A stretch of DNA of 64,000 bases from Jeotgalibacillus salarius. GTDB lineage: Bacteria; Bacillota; Bacilli; Bacillales; Jeotgalibacillaceae. The translations under genes were made by a program, and so were the position numbers. The notes below the pieces were generated by a model. The model searched no databases, was not told the origin of the DNA, and saw nothing but the letters and a program-made list of their open reading frames with translations. This document shows, in pieces, positions 54,769 to 63,693 of the stretch (its first letter is position 1; every line of letters begins with the position of its first letter). The DNA lies in contig NZ_SORX01000004.1 in assembly GCF_004405125.1 (NCBI RefSeq), positions 248,001-312,000 on the forward strand. The letters are read 5' to 3'.

Positions 54769-55998
54769 TTACTTATTAACATGTGGATAACGTTTTGCGA
54801 TTTCAACAATCACTTTTGATGCTTTTTCCATGTTATCCACAGAGATATACTCAAATTTTCCGTGGAAGTTTTCTCCGCCGGTGAAAATATTTGGCGTTGG
54901 CAGTCCCATATATGAAAGCTGCGAACCATCAGTACCTCCGCGAATCGGCTCAATGATTGCTTTAATATCAAGTGAATTCATTGCTTCTTCTGCAATATCC
55001 ACAATATGGCGCACAGGTTCAATTTTTTCACGCATGTTATAGTACTGGTCTTCAATGGTCAGCTCAACCGTGCCATCTCCATGTTTTGCGTTGACTTCAT
55101 CAGCAACACGCTGCAGCGTTTTTTTGCGTTTTTCAAATTTGTCGCGGTCGTGATCACGAATAATATACTGCAATTCAGTTTTTTCAACGTCCCCGTTCAT
55201 TTGCATCAGGTGGAAAAATCCTTCATATCCTGATGTGAACTCAGGTGCTTCATCAAGAGGAAGTGTCTGATTAAGCTCCATCGCAATTTTTAATGAGTTC
55301 ACCATTTTATTTTTAGCTGTTCCAGGGTGAACGTTGGTGCCGTGAATCGTCAACTTAGCACCTGCAGCATTAAAGCTCTCATACTGAAGTTCGCCTAGAG
55401 GTCCGCCGTCAATTGTGTAGGCATAGTCAGCATCAAAGCGTTTTACGTCAAATTTATGAGGGCCACGGCCAATCTCTTCGTCAGGGGTAAAAGCAACACG
55501 GATTCTGCCATGCGGAATGTCTGGATTTTGGATCAAGTACTCCATCGCCGTCATAATTTCAGCAATTCCCGCTTTATTGTCTGCGCCTAAAAGTGTTGTT
55601 CCGTCAGTTGTAATCAGCGTGTGCCCTTTATATTTGCTTAACTCAGGGAATTCACCTGGAGACATCGTCACTTTTTCGTTTAAAGGAATATCCCCGCCTT
55701 CATAATTCACTACCTGAGGATTTACATTTGTTCCTGTGAAATCAGTTGCAGTATCGACATGTGCCAGGAAGCCGATTGTCGGGATATCGCCTTCAGTGTT
55801 GGCAGGAAGTGTAGCCATTAAATAACCGTGTTCATCCACACTTACTTCCTGCATGCCAATCTCTTTCAATTCATTTTCTAAATGGCGCAGCAGGTCCCAT
55901 TGCTTTTCAGTAGAAGGAGTTGAAGGGGAATTCGGGTTAGATTGTGTATCAATTTTTGCGTATGTAATTAATCGATTCATTAGAGTATCTTTCATCAT
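54769..55998 (-). CDS. pepT: Peptidase T (tripeptidase)
   Basis: 409 residues from ATG 55998, four bases after CGGAGGTATTG-type site; TTG immediately upstream is an alternative. M20B family motifs: [11 protein letters not shown] (His/Asp metal ligands), [26 protein letters not shown] and [23 protein letters not shown] near 350-372. It removes N-terminal residues from tripeptides using two zinc ions. Cytosolic, standard length. Confidence 0.92.
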   Translation of the reverse strand: MMKDTLMNRLITYAKIDTQSNPNSPSTPSTEKQWDLLRHLENELKEIGMQEVSVDEHGYLMATLPANTEGDIPTIGFLAHVDTATDFTGTNVNPQVVNYEGGDIPLNEKVTMSPGEFPELSKYKGHTLITTDGTTLLGADNKAGIAEIMTAMEYLIQNPDIPHGRIRVAFTPDEEIGRGPHKFDVKRFDADYAYTIDGGPLGELQYESFNAAGAKLTIHGTNVHPGTAKNKMVNSLKIAMELNQTLPLDEAPEFTSGYEGFFHLMQMNGDVEKTELQYIIRDHDRDKFEKRKKTLQRVADEVNAKHGDGTVELTIEDQYYNMREKIEPVRHIVDIAEEAMNSLDIKAIIEPIRGGTDGSQLSYMGLPTPNIFTGGENFHGKFEYISVDNMEKASKVIVEIAKRYPHVNK

Positions 55999-56104
55999 CA
56001 ATACCTCCGGGTTTTTTCTTATTATAACATTTCCTCATATGAACGTTCAGGTGTGCATATTAAAATGGTGCAGAAAAGCTTCAAGCTCTCTGCACCCATA
56101 TGTT

Positions 56105-56680
56105 TTATGATTCAGGTAGTGGTGTTTGCTGCTGAATCCACGGTTTTAATTTGACGAACAGCGGAATAAACAATGCTGAAACGAAAGCTGCTTTAATCAG
56201 ATTAAATGGAATGATTGCGCCGGTTGTGAGTCCTAATTTAACAGCAGGATCAAGCATGTAGTCCATTCCGAAGAACCATGCGTATGCAGGCAGAATCAAG
56301 AAATAATTTAACACTGCAAGCAACAGGACCATGATTACAGTTCCTGTGACAAGCCCTTTGGCCAGTGCACCTTTAGTTTTACGTTTGTGATAAAAGAATG
56401 CAACAGGCAATATAAATGCACAGCCTGCTATAAAGTTTGACAGCTCACCAATCGGTACGCCACTGCCGCGAAAGAGATAGTAAAGGATATTTTTCAACCC
56501 TTCTACGATTACGCCAGCCATTGGCGAAAAAATAATGGCTGCAAGTAAAGCTGGCACATCACTGAAGTCAATTTTCAGGAATTCCGGTAAAAATGGAAGT
56601 GGAAAATTGAGCATCATCAGTAAAAATGCCACTGCGCTAAGCATTGAAAGCTTAACAAGAAGTTGTGTGTTTTTTAACAT
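56105..56680 (-). CDS. ribU: Riboflavin ECF transporter substrate-binding subunit RibU
   Basis: 191 residues from ATG 56680 (after CAGGAG); a longer reading lacks a ribosome site. Five or six membrane helices, with PLPFLPEFLKIDFSDVPAL (about 26-44), the S-component hallmark, and NLIKAAFVSALF near 165. It captures riboflavin and works with a shared ECF energising module encoded elsewhere. An FMN riboswitch upstream strongly supports the assignment. Confidence 0.92.
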   Translation of the reverse strand: MLKNTQLLVKLSMLSAVAFLLMMLNFPLPFLPEFLKIDFSDVPALLAAIIFSPMAGVIVEGLKNILYYLFRGSGVPIGELSNFIAGCAFILPVAFFYHKRKTKGALAKGLVTGTVIMVLLLAVLNYFLILPAYAWFFGMDYMLDPAVKLGLTTGAIIPFNLIKAAFVSALFIPLFVKLKPWIQQQTPLPES

Positions 56681-56733
56681 GAGTAGCTCCTGTCCTCGTT
56701 CCACACAGAAGTTTCGGCTTCGTACACAAATAA

Positions 56734-56763
56734 ACCCTGCAGATTCGGCGCAATCAGCAGGGA
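56734..56763 (-). terminator. Expression-platform terminator of the FMN riboswitch
   Basis: On the minus strand CCCTGC and GCAGGG pair across a loop and are followed by TTTATTT. It lies between aptamer and ribU, the position expected for a termination switch. Confidence 0.65.
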
Positions 56764-56815
56764 GAATTCAGCACGAAATAAAGGGTCAGCTTTCGCAAAT
56801 CCCTTATTCTTGCCT

Positions 56816-56946
56816 CCATCTTCTCCCATCCAGACTATACTGTCGGCCTCCGGTTCTCACGGAGTCAGCAAATAGCTCCCTATTCGCTCGCGGGCTCAAT
56901 CTAAGATTTACCGCCGGTCGGGAATTTCACCCTGCCCTGAAGATGG
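56816..56946 (-). promoter_or_regulatory. FMN riboswitch (RFN element) controlling ribU
   Basis: On the minus strand: closing stem CCATCTTC/GAAGATGG, GGGCAGGGTGAAATTCCC, GACCGGCGGT, AGCCCGCGAGC, then CCGACAGTATAGTCTGGATGG near the 3' side. These are the invariant RFN blocks. FMN binding should shut off ribU. Confidence 0.95.
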
Positions 56947-56969
56947 AACGATATATAGTTTAGGATTTT

Positions 56970-56998
56970 AGTATAGCGTAAAATGAATGAGTATTCAA
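56970..56998 (-). promoter_or_regulatory. SigA promoter of the FMN riboswitch transcript
   Basis: On the minus strand TTGAAT (56998-56993), 17-bp spacer, TATACT (56975-56970), about 25 bp before the aptamer. Confidence 0.6.
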
Positions 56999-57200
56999 TT
57001 TTAAAGTTTGTCAGTTGCAGCTTCACTTTTGTCAGCCCGCACGCCGGGTTCGTAATCTTCTCAACCGGATTGGTCAGTTCAAACCATTTTTTGTGAGCTC
57101 AGTGAAAAAATACCCAGATTTTAAAGTTCAAAAGAAGGAATATATAACATAGAACGAGAATGTATTACGTGAAGCGAAATAATGGAAGGGGATTACACCA

Positions 57201-58985
57201 ATGATCAAATTCAAACAGCCGGATGTTGAAAACTTTTTTCAGACATTTGGTATTCAGGCATTTGCAGTGAATAAAGATGAATCACAACTTGCGTTCAGCA
57301 CCAATTTAAACGGGAAGTACAACCTGTGGGCGATGGATCTGCCAAATGCGTTTCCATATCCGCTCAGTTTCCATAATCAAAGCTGCTCAGAGCTGGCATT
57401 TGATAAGCAAGGGCGCTACCTGTTGGCAATCATGGACCAGGACGGAGATGAAAATGGACAGATTTATGCTGTACCGCCAAAAGGAGGTAGTCTTGAACCA
57501 CTCCGTACTCATGAAGGCGCCCGTCACATGGGACTTAATCTGAGTAAAGACGGAGAAAGACTTTATTACACCTCAACAAAAGATGATCAGACCTTTCTAA
57601 AATCATATTGCTATGACATTAAAAATGAGGACGAGAAAGTGATACATGATGGGAAAGATGCCGCTACTTATCTGGCAGCGAAAAGCCCTGATGAGCAATC
57701 GTTTGTCTACGTAAAACATTATGCGAACACATATGTGCTGGCATTTGTAAAAAAAGACGGGCAGGAAATTTATCTGACACCGGACCGAGAAGAACAGCAC
57801 ACAGTATCAGGTGTAGAGTTTGTATCAGATTCTCTCATTTACTTTACAACAAATTACGGTGAAGATTTCTCGTATCTTGCACGTTTTGATCTTGAAAAAG
57901 AATCATTTGAAAAAGTGGCAGATGTAGAGAAAGAGGATTTTGATTCTGTTTATTATGATCAATCATCGAACAGCCTTTATATCCGTGCAGAAAAAGGTGT
58001 AAAAGATAAACTGTATCAATTTAGTCTAAATGAAGAAACACTGAACGTAATCGATATCCCTGTAAATGAGATTGCCGGCTTAAAAGTTGCTGAATCCGGA
58101 AATCTTTATTTGATGGGCAGAACCGCAGTCAGACCGCCAAACATTTACATGAGAAAAGACAGTCAATGGAAGCAGCTGACGAAGTACAATGTGCCAGGTG
58201 TGAAAGAAGAAGAAATGGCTGAGCCGGAACTGCATACGTATAAATCGTTCGACGGGTTAGAAATAGAAGCACAGTTCTTTAAAGCGAAACCAGAAAACAG
58301 CAATGGACACGTGATCCTATGGCCACACGGTGGACCACAGGCTGCAGAACGTGCAACATTCCGTTCGCTATTCCAATTCCTTGTCTACCGCGGATACAGC
58401 ATCTTTGCGCCAAACTTCCGAGGCTCAACAGGCTATGGACTGAAGTTTTCAAAAATGGTCGAAGGCGACTGGGGACACGGTCCGCGTCTCGACAACATCG
58501 AAGGACTCGAATACCTATTTAAAAAAGGACTCGCAGACCGTGACAAAGTGTTACTGATGGGCGGAAGCTACGGCGGTTACATGGCACTGCTCCTGCACGG
58601 ACGTCACGCAGACTACTTCAAAGCAGTCGTAGACATCTTCGGCCCTTGCAACCTGTTCAGCTTTATCGAATCAGTCCCTGAACACTGGAAGCCGGTCATG
58701 AAGCAATGGGTAGGCGACCCGGTAGAAGACAAAGAAAAACTGACAGAAGATTCGCCAATTGAATATCTGGATTCCATGACAAAACCAATGTTCGTCATTC
58801 AGGGAGCAAAAGATCCGCGCGTTGTTAAAGCAGAGTCTGACCAGATTGTTGAAGCGCTTAAAGAGAAAGGCCGTGATGTGAAGTATCTTGTATTGGATGA
58901 CGAGGGGCACGGGTTTTCTAAGAAGGCGAATGAGATGAGGGTTTATGAAGAAGTGTTGGCGTTTTTTGATGAGTATATAAAATAA
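57201..58985 (+). CDS. S9-family prolyl oligopeptidase-like serine peptidase
   Basis: 594 residues. The N-terminal beta-propeller-like region (about 20-320) is followed by an alpha/beta-hydrolase domain (about 345-594). Catalytic triad: Ser456 in GGSYGG, Asp538 in GAKDPRVV, His570 in DEGHGF. No signal peptide, so cytosolic acylaminoacyl- or dipeptidyl-type peptidase. Preceded by GAAGGGGAT. Codon usage in the 58300-58750 stretch is rather GC- and CA-rich compared with flanks. Substrate unknown. The 250-bp gap 56947-57200 shows only the ribU promoter and no other element I could fix. Confidence 0.88.
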   Translation: MIKFKQPDVENFFQTFGIQAFAVNKDESQLAFSTNLNGKYNLWAMDLPNAFPYPLSFHNQSCSELAFDKQGRYLLAIMDQDGDENGQIYAVPPKGGSLEPLRTHEGARHMGLNLSKDGERLYYTSTKDDQTFLKSYCYDIKNEDEKVIHDGKDAATYLAAKSPDEQSFVYVKHYANTYVLAFVKKDGQEIYLTPDREEQHTVSGVEFVSDSLIYFTTNYGEDFSYLARFDLEKESFEKVADVEKEDFDSVYYDQSSNSLYIRAEKGVKDKLYQFSLNEETLNVIDIPVNEIAGLKVAESGNLYLMGRTAVRPPNIYMRKDSQWKQLTKYNVPGVKEEEMAEPELHTYKSFDGLEIEAQFFKAKPENSNGHVILWPHGGPQAAERATFRSLFQFLVYRGYSIFAPNFRGSTGYGLKFSKMVEGDWGHGPRLDNIEGLEYLFKKGLADRDKVLLMGGSYGGYMALLLHGRHADYFKAVVDIFGPCNLFSFIESVPEHWKPVMKQWVGDPVEDKEKLTEDSPIEYLDSMTKPMFVIQGAKDPRVVKAESDQIVEALKEKGRDVKYLVLDDEGHGFSKKANEMRVYEEVLAFFDEYIK

Positions 58986-59058
58986 GTAACTACTTTTCTG
59001 GCTGGCTGATCTATTTCAACCAGCTGGAAAAGAATTATATTTGGTTAATAAAATTCTA

Positions 59059-59087
59059 TTGACACGTTCTTTATAAAGAACTAAAAT
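59059..59087 (+). promoter_or_regulatory. Promoter of the exopolysaccharide operon
   Basis: TTGACA (59059-59064), 17-bp spacer and TAAAAT (59082-59087). The spacer is almost entirely a perfect 16-bp palindrome, so a repressor there would block RNA polymerase. Confidence 0.8.
59066..59081. promoter_or_regulatory. SinR-like operator O1
   Basis: GTTCTTTATAAAGAAC, a perfect inverted pair of the SinR heptamer GTTCTYT, located between -35 and -10. Confidence 0.75.
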
Positions 59088-59147
59088 GAAAACAAGCAAA
59101 CAAATTATATAAATACTTAGGCAAGGCATTTATTTTTTGGAATCATC

Positions 59148-59163
59148 GTTCTTTATATAGAAC
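59148..59163. promoter_or_regulatory. SinR-like operator O2
   Basis: GTTCTTTATATAGAAC, one full heptamer and one near-complete inverted partner. It lies 82 bp after O1, in the transcribed leader. Confidence 0.65.
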
Positions 59164-59185
59164 GTAAATATTTTTTGGTTTTGAT

Positions 59186-59201
59186 GTTCTATATTGAGAA
59201 C
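59186..59201. promoter_or_regulatory. SinR-like operator O3
   Basis: GTTCTATATTGAGAAC, with both GTTCT/AGAAC ends kept and the centre diverged. It lies 38 bp after O2. Confidence 0.6.
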
Positions 59202-59202
59202 G

Positions 59203-59300
59203 ACAGGTGATGTCTCCTTACCTTTATCAATGAAGGCACTCGTCCATGTTAAGGGTTGAAATACACCTTAGACGCCAGTCGTCGTTGGCAGGGAGTGAGG
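59203..59300 (+). ncRNA. Structured leader RNA, candidate EAR (epsC) antitermination element
   Basis: The transcript can fold into a compact multi-branch structure: an outer CTCC (59214-59217) with GGAG (59292-59295), enclosing CCTT/AAGG (59221-59236), CGTC-TAAGG / CCTTA-GACG (59241-59274) and GCCA/TGGC (59274-59289). It lies immediately upstream of the epsC homologue and is followed by terminator-like hairpins. In B. subtilis the EAR RNA is known to lie just before epsC and promote read-through of distal terminators. Identity here is inferred from position and folding. Confidence 0.6.
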
Positions 59301-59306
59301 TGGGGT

Positions 59307-59383
59307 TAAATGCCCCGCTTTAATTAAAACAATGATGTGTCGGGTCTTACTTTAAGACCTGACACATCATTGTTTTAATTATT
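59307..59383 (+). terminator. Leader terminator hairpins before the exopolysaccharide genes
   Basis: A GC hairpin (GTGGGG / CCCCGC, about 59311-59328) is followed by a 28-pair stem (59322-59349 with 59353-59380, a single G-U) with a three-base loop. The 3' arm ends TGTTTTAATT and ATTTTC follows. It lies within the transcribed leader, 31 bases before the first gene. Confidence 0.75.
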
Positions 59384-59413
59384 TTCGCCTTTATAAATGA
59401 AAGGAGGGATTTG

Positions 59414-61243
59414 ATGTCTTATAAAAAACGGTTATCGTTATTTATTTTATTGGATTTAGTTCTGGTTTTTTCGGCATTTTTACTTAGCCATTTACTGGTC
59501 AACGATACAGTGGCGATCACCCAGGCTTTTATCCTCAGCAGCATCTTACTAATTGCAATGTATATCGGTTTTTCGGGCTTGTATAAACTTTATAAAAAAG
59601 CCTGGGAGTACGCTGGTGTAATCGAATTGCTAATTATTTTAAAAGCCACTGTACTATCAATTACTGCGGTTTTGTTGATGCAAACAGTAGTAACCGGTCA
59701 GCCATTATTAAGAGTGATGACTGTCACCTGGTTGCTGCAGATTTTAATGATTGGCGGCTCAAGATTTGTATGGAGAATTTATCGGAACCAAAAACATCAT
59801 TATCGTTATGATCACAAAAGAACGTTAATTATTGGTGCTGGCTCTGCAGGGACTATGGTGGCAAGACAGCTGCTAAACGGAAGTGATTGTGCACTTAAAC
59901 CTGTTGCCTTTATTGATGACAACCCTCACAAGCACAAGCTCGATATACTCGGAATTCCGGTATATGGAGGAACAGAAGAAATCGTAGATGCTGTTGAAGA
60001 GCTCGATATACTAAAAATAATTATTGCGATTCCTTCATTAAGCAAAAAACAAGTAAATAGAATCTATGCAGAATGTGCAAAAACGGAAGCTGATACTAAA
60101 ATTCTTCCAATGATTGAAGATCTGATGACGGGTAAAGTATCCGTCAGTCAAATGCGTGAAGTGCAGGTGGAAGACTTACTCGGCCGAAAGCCGGTGGAAT
60201 TAAATATAGAACTATTGTCAGAAACACTGGAATCCAAAACGATCCTCGTCACTGGTGCCGGCGGTTCGATCGGTTCAGAGATTTGCAGGCAATTAGTAAA
60301 GTTTAACCCTTCTGAGATCATCTTACTCGGGCACGGTGAAAATAGTATTTATAACATAGAAATGGAATTGATACACGAATATGAAGATACAGAAATAAGA
60401 TTTATCACTGAGATTGCTGATGTACAGGATGCTCAGAAGATGATGGAAATTATGTATGAATACAAGCCGGATATTGTTTATCACGCTGCAGCACATAAGC
60501 ATGTTCCTTTAATGGAAAGAAACCCGGAAGAAGCAGTAAAAAATAATATTATTGGTACACGTAACGTGGCACAGGCAGCCAGTTGGAATGGTGTCGACAC
60601 ATTTGTCATGATCTCAACTGATAAAGCTGTGAATCCGACAAATGTGATGGGGGCATCAAAAAAACTCGCTGAAATGATCGTCCAGGGCATGGATCAGGTC
60701 AGCAATACGAAATTTGTGGCTGTCCGCTTTGGCAACGTTCTTGGCAGCCGAGGCAGTGTTATCCCGCATTTTAAAAAGCAAATTGAAAGAGGAGGACCGG
60801 TGACAGTCACCCATCCCGATATGATCCGTTATTTTATGACAATTCCGGAAGCATCAAGGCTTGTGATACAGGCTGGGGCTCTTGCGGAAGGCGGTGAAAT
60901 ATTTGTACTTGATATGGGGGATCCGGTAAAAATTGTAGACTTGGCCAAGAACTTGATCACAATGTCTGGTAATTCACTTGAAGATATTGATATCGTCTTT
61001 ACGGGTATCAGACCTGGTGAGAAATTGTTTGAGGAGCTATTGAACAAAGATGAGGTTAGATCTGAACAGGTGTATCCAAAAATTTATATCGGGCAGAGAG
61101 CAGAACTTTATTTGGATGAAATTGAAGCGATTATCGAAAATTATTCTTTAATGGAAAAAGAGTACCTTAAGCAAAAAATGCTTGAGCTGGCGAATCGGAC
61201 ATCAGTATATCAACGGAAGAAAAGCTGGCCAATTTCTAGTTGA
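59414..61243 (+). CDS. epsC: EpsC-like nucleotide-sugar 4,6-dehydratase
   Basis: 609 residues from ATG 59414, after AAGGAGGG. Four N-terminal membrane helices (about 8-115) are followed by two Rossmann domains: LIIGAGSAGTMVARQL (about 138-153) and LVTGAGGSIGSEICRQL (about 280-296). The catalytic STDKAVNPTNVMGASKK (about 396-412) is typical of the large WbpM/PglF/CapD group that converts UDP-GlcNAc to its 4-keto-6-deoxy form. This is step one of UDP-diacetylbacillosamine synthesis. It is the first gene of the operon, behind a promoter with SinR-like operators. Confidence 0.9.
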   Translation: MSYKKRLSLFILLDLVLVFSAFLLSHLLVNDTVAITQAFILSSILLIAMYIGFSGLYKLYKKAWEYAGVIELLIILKATVLSITAVLLMQTVVTGQPLLRVMTVTWLLQILMIGGSRFVWRIYRNQKHHYRYDHKRTLIIGAGSAGTMVARQLLNGSDCALKPVAFIDDNPHKHKLDILGIPVYGGTEEIVDAVEELDILKIIIAIPSLSKKQVNRIYAECAKTEADTKILPMIEDLMTGKVSVSQMREVQVEDLLGRKPVELNIELLSETLESKTILVTGAGGSIGSEICRQLVKFNPSEIILLGHGENSIYNIEMELIHEYEDTEIRFITEIADVQDAQKMMEIMYEYKPDIVYHAAAHKHVPLMERNPEEAVKNNIIGTRNVAQAASWNGVDTFVMISTDKAVNPTNVMGASKKLAEMIVQGMDQVSNTKFVAVRFGNVLGSRGSVIPHFKKQIERGGPVTVTHPDMIRYFMTIPEASRLVIQAGALAEGGEIFVLDMGDPVKIVDLAKNLITMSGNSLEDIDIVFTGIRPGEKLFEELLNKDEVRSEQVYPKIYIGQRAELYLDEIEAIIENYSLMEKEYLKQKMLELANRTSVYQRKKSWPISS

Positions 61244-61260
61244 TGGGAGGAGCTAAATAA

Positions 61261-61860
61261 GTGAAAAGGATATTTGATGTGATCTTATCATTTTTTCTAT
61301 TAATCTTACTCTCTCCTTTATACGTAATTTTGACCATTTTAATTTACTTAATAATGGGGAGGCCAATTTATTTTAAACAACATCGTCCAGGTTTGAAGGG
61401 TAAACCTTTTGTCATTTTAAAGTTTCGTACAATGAAAAATGCTGTGGATGAAAACTTTATTCCCCTTTCTGATAAAGAACGTTTAACGAAATTGGGGGTT
61501 TTTTTAAGAAAATATAGCTTGGATGAGATGCCACAAATTGTAAATGTTCTAAGAGGTGACATGAGTTTTGTAGGTCCACGCCCTCTTCTAATGGATTATT
61601 TACCATTATATACAATGGAGCAAATGAAGAGACACGAGGTTAGGCCAGGAATAACAGGATGGGCACAAGTTAATGGGAGAAACGGGCTTTCATGGGAACG
61701 AAAATTTCAAAAAGACATCTGGTATGTCGAAAATAAGTCCTTTTTGCTTGATCTGAAGATCTTAGCTTTAACAGTAAATAAAGTGTTGATAAAGGAAGGC
61801 ATTACTCAGCCTAACCATCCAACAACTGAGAAATTTACAGGATCGAAGGAAGTGATATGA
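61261..61860 (+). CDS. epsL: Undecaprenyl-phosphate sugar phosphotransferase (EpsL-like)
   Basis: 199 residues starting at GTG 61261 after GGGAGGAG. The initiating KRIFDVILSFFLLILLSPL helix, RPGLKGKPF, LKFRTMKNA, the catalytic LRKYSLDEMPQ (about 81-91), LRGDMSFVGPRPLL and VRPGITGWAQVNGRN are the bacterial sugar-transferase hallmarks. It starts lipid-linked repeat assembly by loading a sugar-1-phosphate onto undecaprenyl phosphate. The gene is more AT-rich than its neighbours, a hint of a separate history. Confidence 0.9.
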   Translation: MKRIFDVILSFFLLILLSPLYVILTILIYLIMGRPIYFKQHRPGLKGKPFVILKFRTMKNAVDENFIPLSDKERLTKLGVFLRKYSLDEMPQIVNVLRGDMSFVGPRPLLMDYLPLYTMEQMKRHEVRPGITGWAQVNGRNGLSWERKFQKDIWYVENKSFLLDLKILALTVNKVLIKEGITQPNHPTTEKFTGSKEVI

Positions 61861-61861
61861 A

Positions 61862-62509
61862 ATGGAGCTTATCCTCATTGGTTACGGCTGTCACAGTAAG
61901 GTAGTGCAGGATATTTTATCACTCGATAAGACGATCAAAATTGTTGCCATCTTAGATGACCGGTTTGGTGAGTGTTATCACCTGAAGGATATCGTTTACG
62001 GACCCATCTTCCTCTTTCATCAGATGGATCAGCCGGACAGAAGAGTATTAATTGCCATTGGAGACAATGTCCGGAGAATGCAGGTAGCAGCATATTTAAA
62101 AAATGACGCTGAGAAGTATTATACGGCAATTCACCCTTCAGCTGTCATCAGCCCATCAGCTGAAATTGGAGCTGGAACAGTCATCATGCCACATGCGGTC
62201 GTCAATCCCGATGCGAGAATACATTCTTTTTCTATTATAAATTCAGGAGCCATTGTAGAACATGATTGTGAAGTTGGTGCATACACACACCTTTCTCCAA
62301 ATACAACTTTAACAGGTGGTGTAAAAATAGGAGAGGGAAGTCATGTGGGAGCGGGAGCGACTATTATACCGGGAAAAATGCTGGGGAAATGGGTGACAGT
62401 TGGAGCAGGAGCGGTTGTGACGAAGGATGTTCCGGATGGTCAGCTTGCGGTGGGATGCCCGGCGTATCTGGTTGATCGATCAGAACTGAAGAAGGAGGCT
62501 CGGTTATGA
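61862..62509 (+). CDS. epsM: Sugar O/N-acetyltransferase, NeuD/PglD type (EpsM-like)
   Basis: 215 residues. An N-terminal Rossmann-like part (LILIGYGCHSKVVQDIL, about 3-19) precedes a left-handed beta helix of hexapeptide repeats (about 95-200: IGAGTVIMPHAVV, VEHDCEVG, LTGGVKIGEGSHVGAGA). His in VEHDCE (about 137) is the expected catalytic base. It acetylates the 4-amino sugar to finish UDP-diacetylbacillosamine. It starts one base after the epsL stop and overlaps epsN by four bases. Confidence 0.88.
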   Translation: MELILIGYGCHSKVVQDILSLDKTIKIVAILDDRFGECYHLKDIVYGPIFLFHQMDQPDRRVLIAIGDNVRRMQVAAYLKNDAEKYYTAIHPSAVISPSAEIGAGTVIMPHAVVNPDARIHSFSIINSGAIVEHDCEVGAYTHLSPNTTLTGGVKIGEGSHVGAGATIIPGKMLGKWVTVGAGAVVTKDVPDGQLAVGCPAYLVDRSELKKEARL

Positions 62510-63669
62510 ATATGATTCATCTGTCAACCCCTCATATGAGCGGACTTGAAAAACAATATATTGAACACGCCTTTTCGGAAAATTGGATTGCTCCATTGGG
62601 AACGAATGTATTCGAATTTGAAAAAGAACTATCAGCTTACGTCGAATCAGAAAGCGGTATCGCACTAAGTTCCGGAACAGCCGCTATTCATATGGCGTTA
62701 AGGCTGCTCGATATTGGACCGGGTGATATTGTTTTTTGTTCAACTTTAACCTTTGTGGCAAGTGCAACCCCGATTCTATATCAACATGCTGTACCGGTGT
62801 TTATTGATTCGGAGCCTGAAACATGGAATATGAGTCCACAGGCTCTGGAACGCGCGATGAGAGAGGCTGAAAAACAAGGAAAGCTTCCTAAAGCCGTTAT
62901 TGTAGTTCATTTGTTTGGTCAGTCCGCCAAAATGGATGAATTGGTGGAAGTTTGTAACAGATATGACGTCCCAATCATTGAAGATGCTGCTGAATCGCTT
63001 GGATCAGCCTACAAAGGAAAGGCGAGCGGTACAATCGGACGTTTCGGGGTTTATTCGTTCAATGGAAATAAAATTATTACAACATCCGGTGGCGGTATGC
63101 TTGTGTCAAATCGCCCGGAGGATATCGACAGAGCACGTTTCCTGTCTGCTCAGGCAAAAGAACCGGCGCTACATTATGAGCATCGCGAAGCCGGATACAA
63201 CTATCGGTTAAGTAATGTACTGGCTGGTATTGGCCGTGGACAGCTGAAGGTGCTGGATTTGAGGGTAGCTGCCAGGAGAAGAGTGTTCCAACGTTATGAG
63301 CAGGAGTTGTTGTGTTATCCGGGTATTTCATTTCAGCGTGAACTTCAACACACAAAATCTAATCGCTGGTTGACCTCACTCCTGTTGGACATTGATGTAT
63401 TTCCATTATCAGCCGAAGAAACGGTTTCCCAATTGGCTGATTACCAGATAGAAGCCAGAAGAGTATGGAAGCCGATGCATTTGCAGCCGTTGTTTAAACA
63501 TGCAGATTACTATACTCACACAGTGGAAGAGGATATCGCATTGAAGCTCTTTACAGAGGGCATTTGCCTTCCATCAGGATCGAACCTGAGTGAGCGTGAC
63601 CAGACCAGGGTGATTGAATCCTTAAAGAATGTATTATCTATCCGTCATTCTTATCGAGAGATTCTTTAA
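62506..63669 (+). CDS. epsN: DegT/DnrJ/EryC1/StrS aminotransferase (EpsN-like)
   Basis: 387 residues. It is a PLP-dependent sugar aminotransferase: PLGTNVFEFEKEL, SSGTAAIHMALRLL, VVHLFGQSAKMDEL, IEDAAESLGS (about 158-167) and the PLP-binding Lys in SFNGNKIITTSGGG (about 184-197). It transfers an amine to the 4-keto sugar made by EpsC. Its start overlaps epsM by four bases (ATGA). Together with EpsC, EpsL and EpsM it completes a bacillosamine-type route. Confidence 0.9.
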   Translation: MNMIHLSTPHMSGLEKQYIEHAFSENWIAPLGTNVFEFEKELSAYVESESGIALSSGTAAIHMALRLLDIGPGDIVFCSTLTFVASATPILYQHAVPVFIDSEPETWNMSPQALERAMREAEKQGKLPKAVIVVHLFGQSAKMDELVEVCNRYDVPIIEDAAESLGSAYKGKASGTIGRFGVYSFNGNKIITTSGGGMLVSNRPEDIDRARFLSAQAKEPALHYEHREAGYNYRLSNVLAGIGRGQLKVLDLRVAARRRVFQRYEQELLCYPGISFQRELQHTKSNRWLTSLLLDIDVFPLSAEETVSQLADYQIEARRVWKPMHLQPLFKHADYYTHTVEEDIALKLFTEGICLPSGSNLSERDQTRVIESLKNVLSIRHSYREIL

Positions 63670-63693
63670 CCCGGAAGCGATGAGGGGTCTCAT

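Noticed and set aside
58992-59031. Terminator after the S9 peptidase gene
   Set aside because: The arms CTTTTCTGGCTGG and CCAGCTGGAAAAG pair partly, but no T-run follows and the loop is long.
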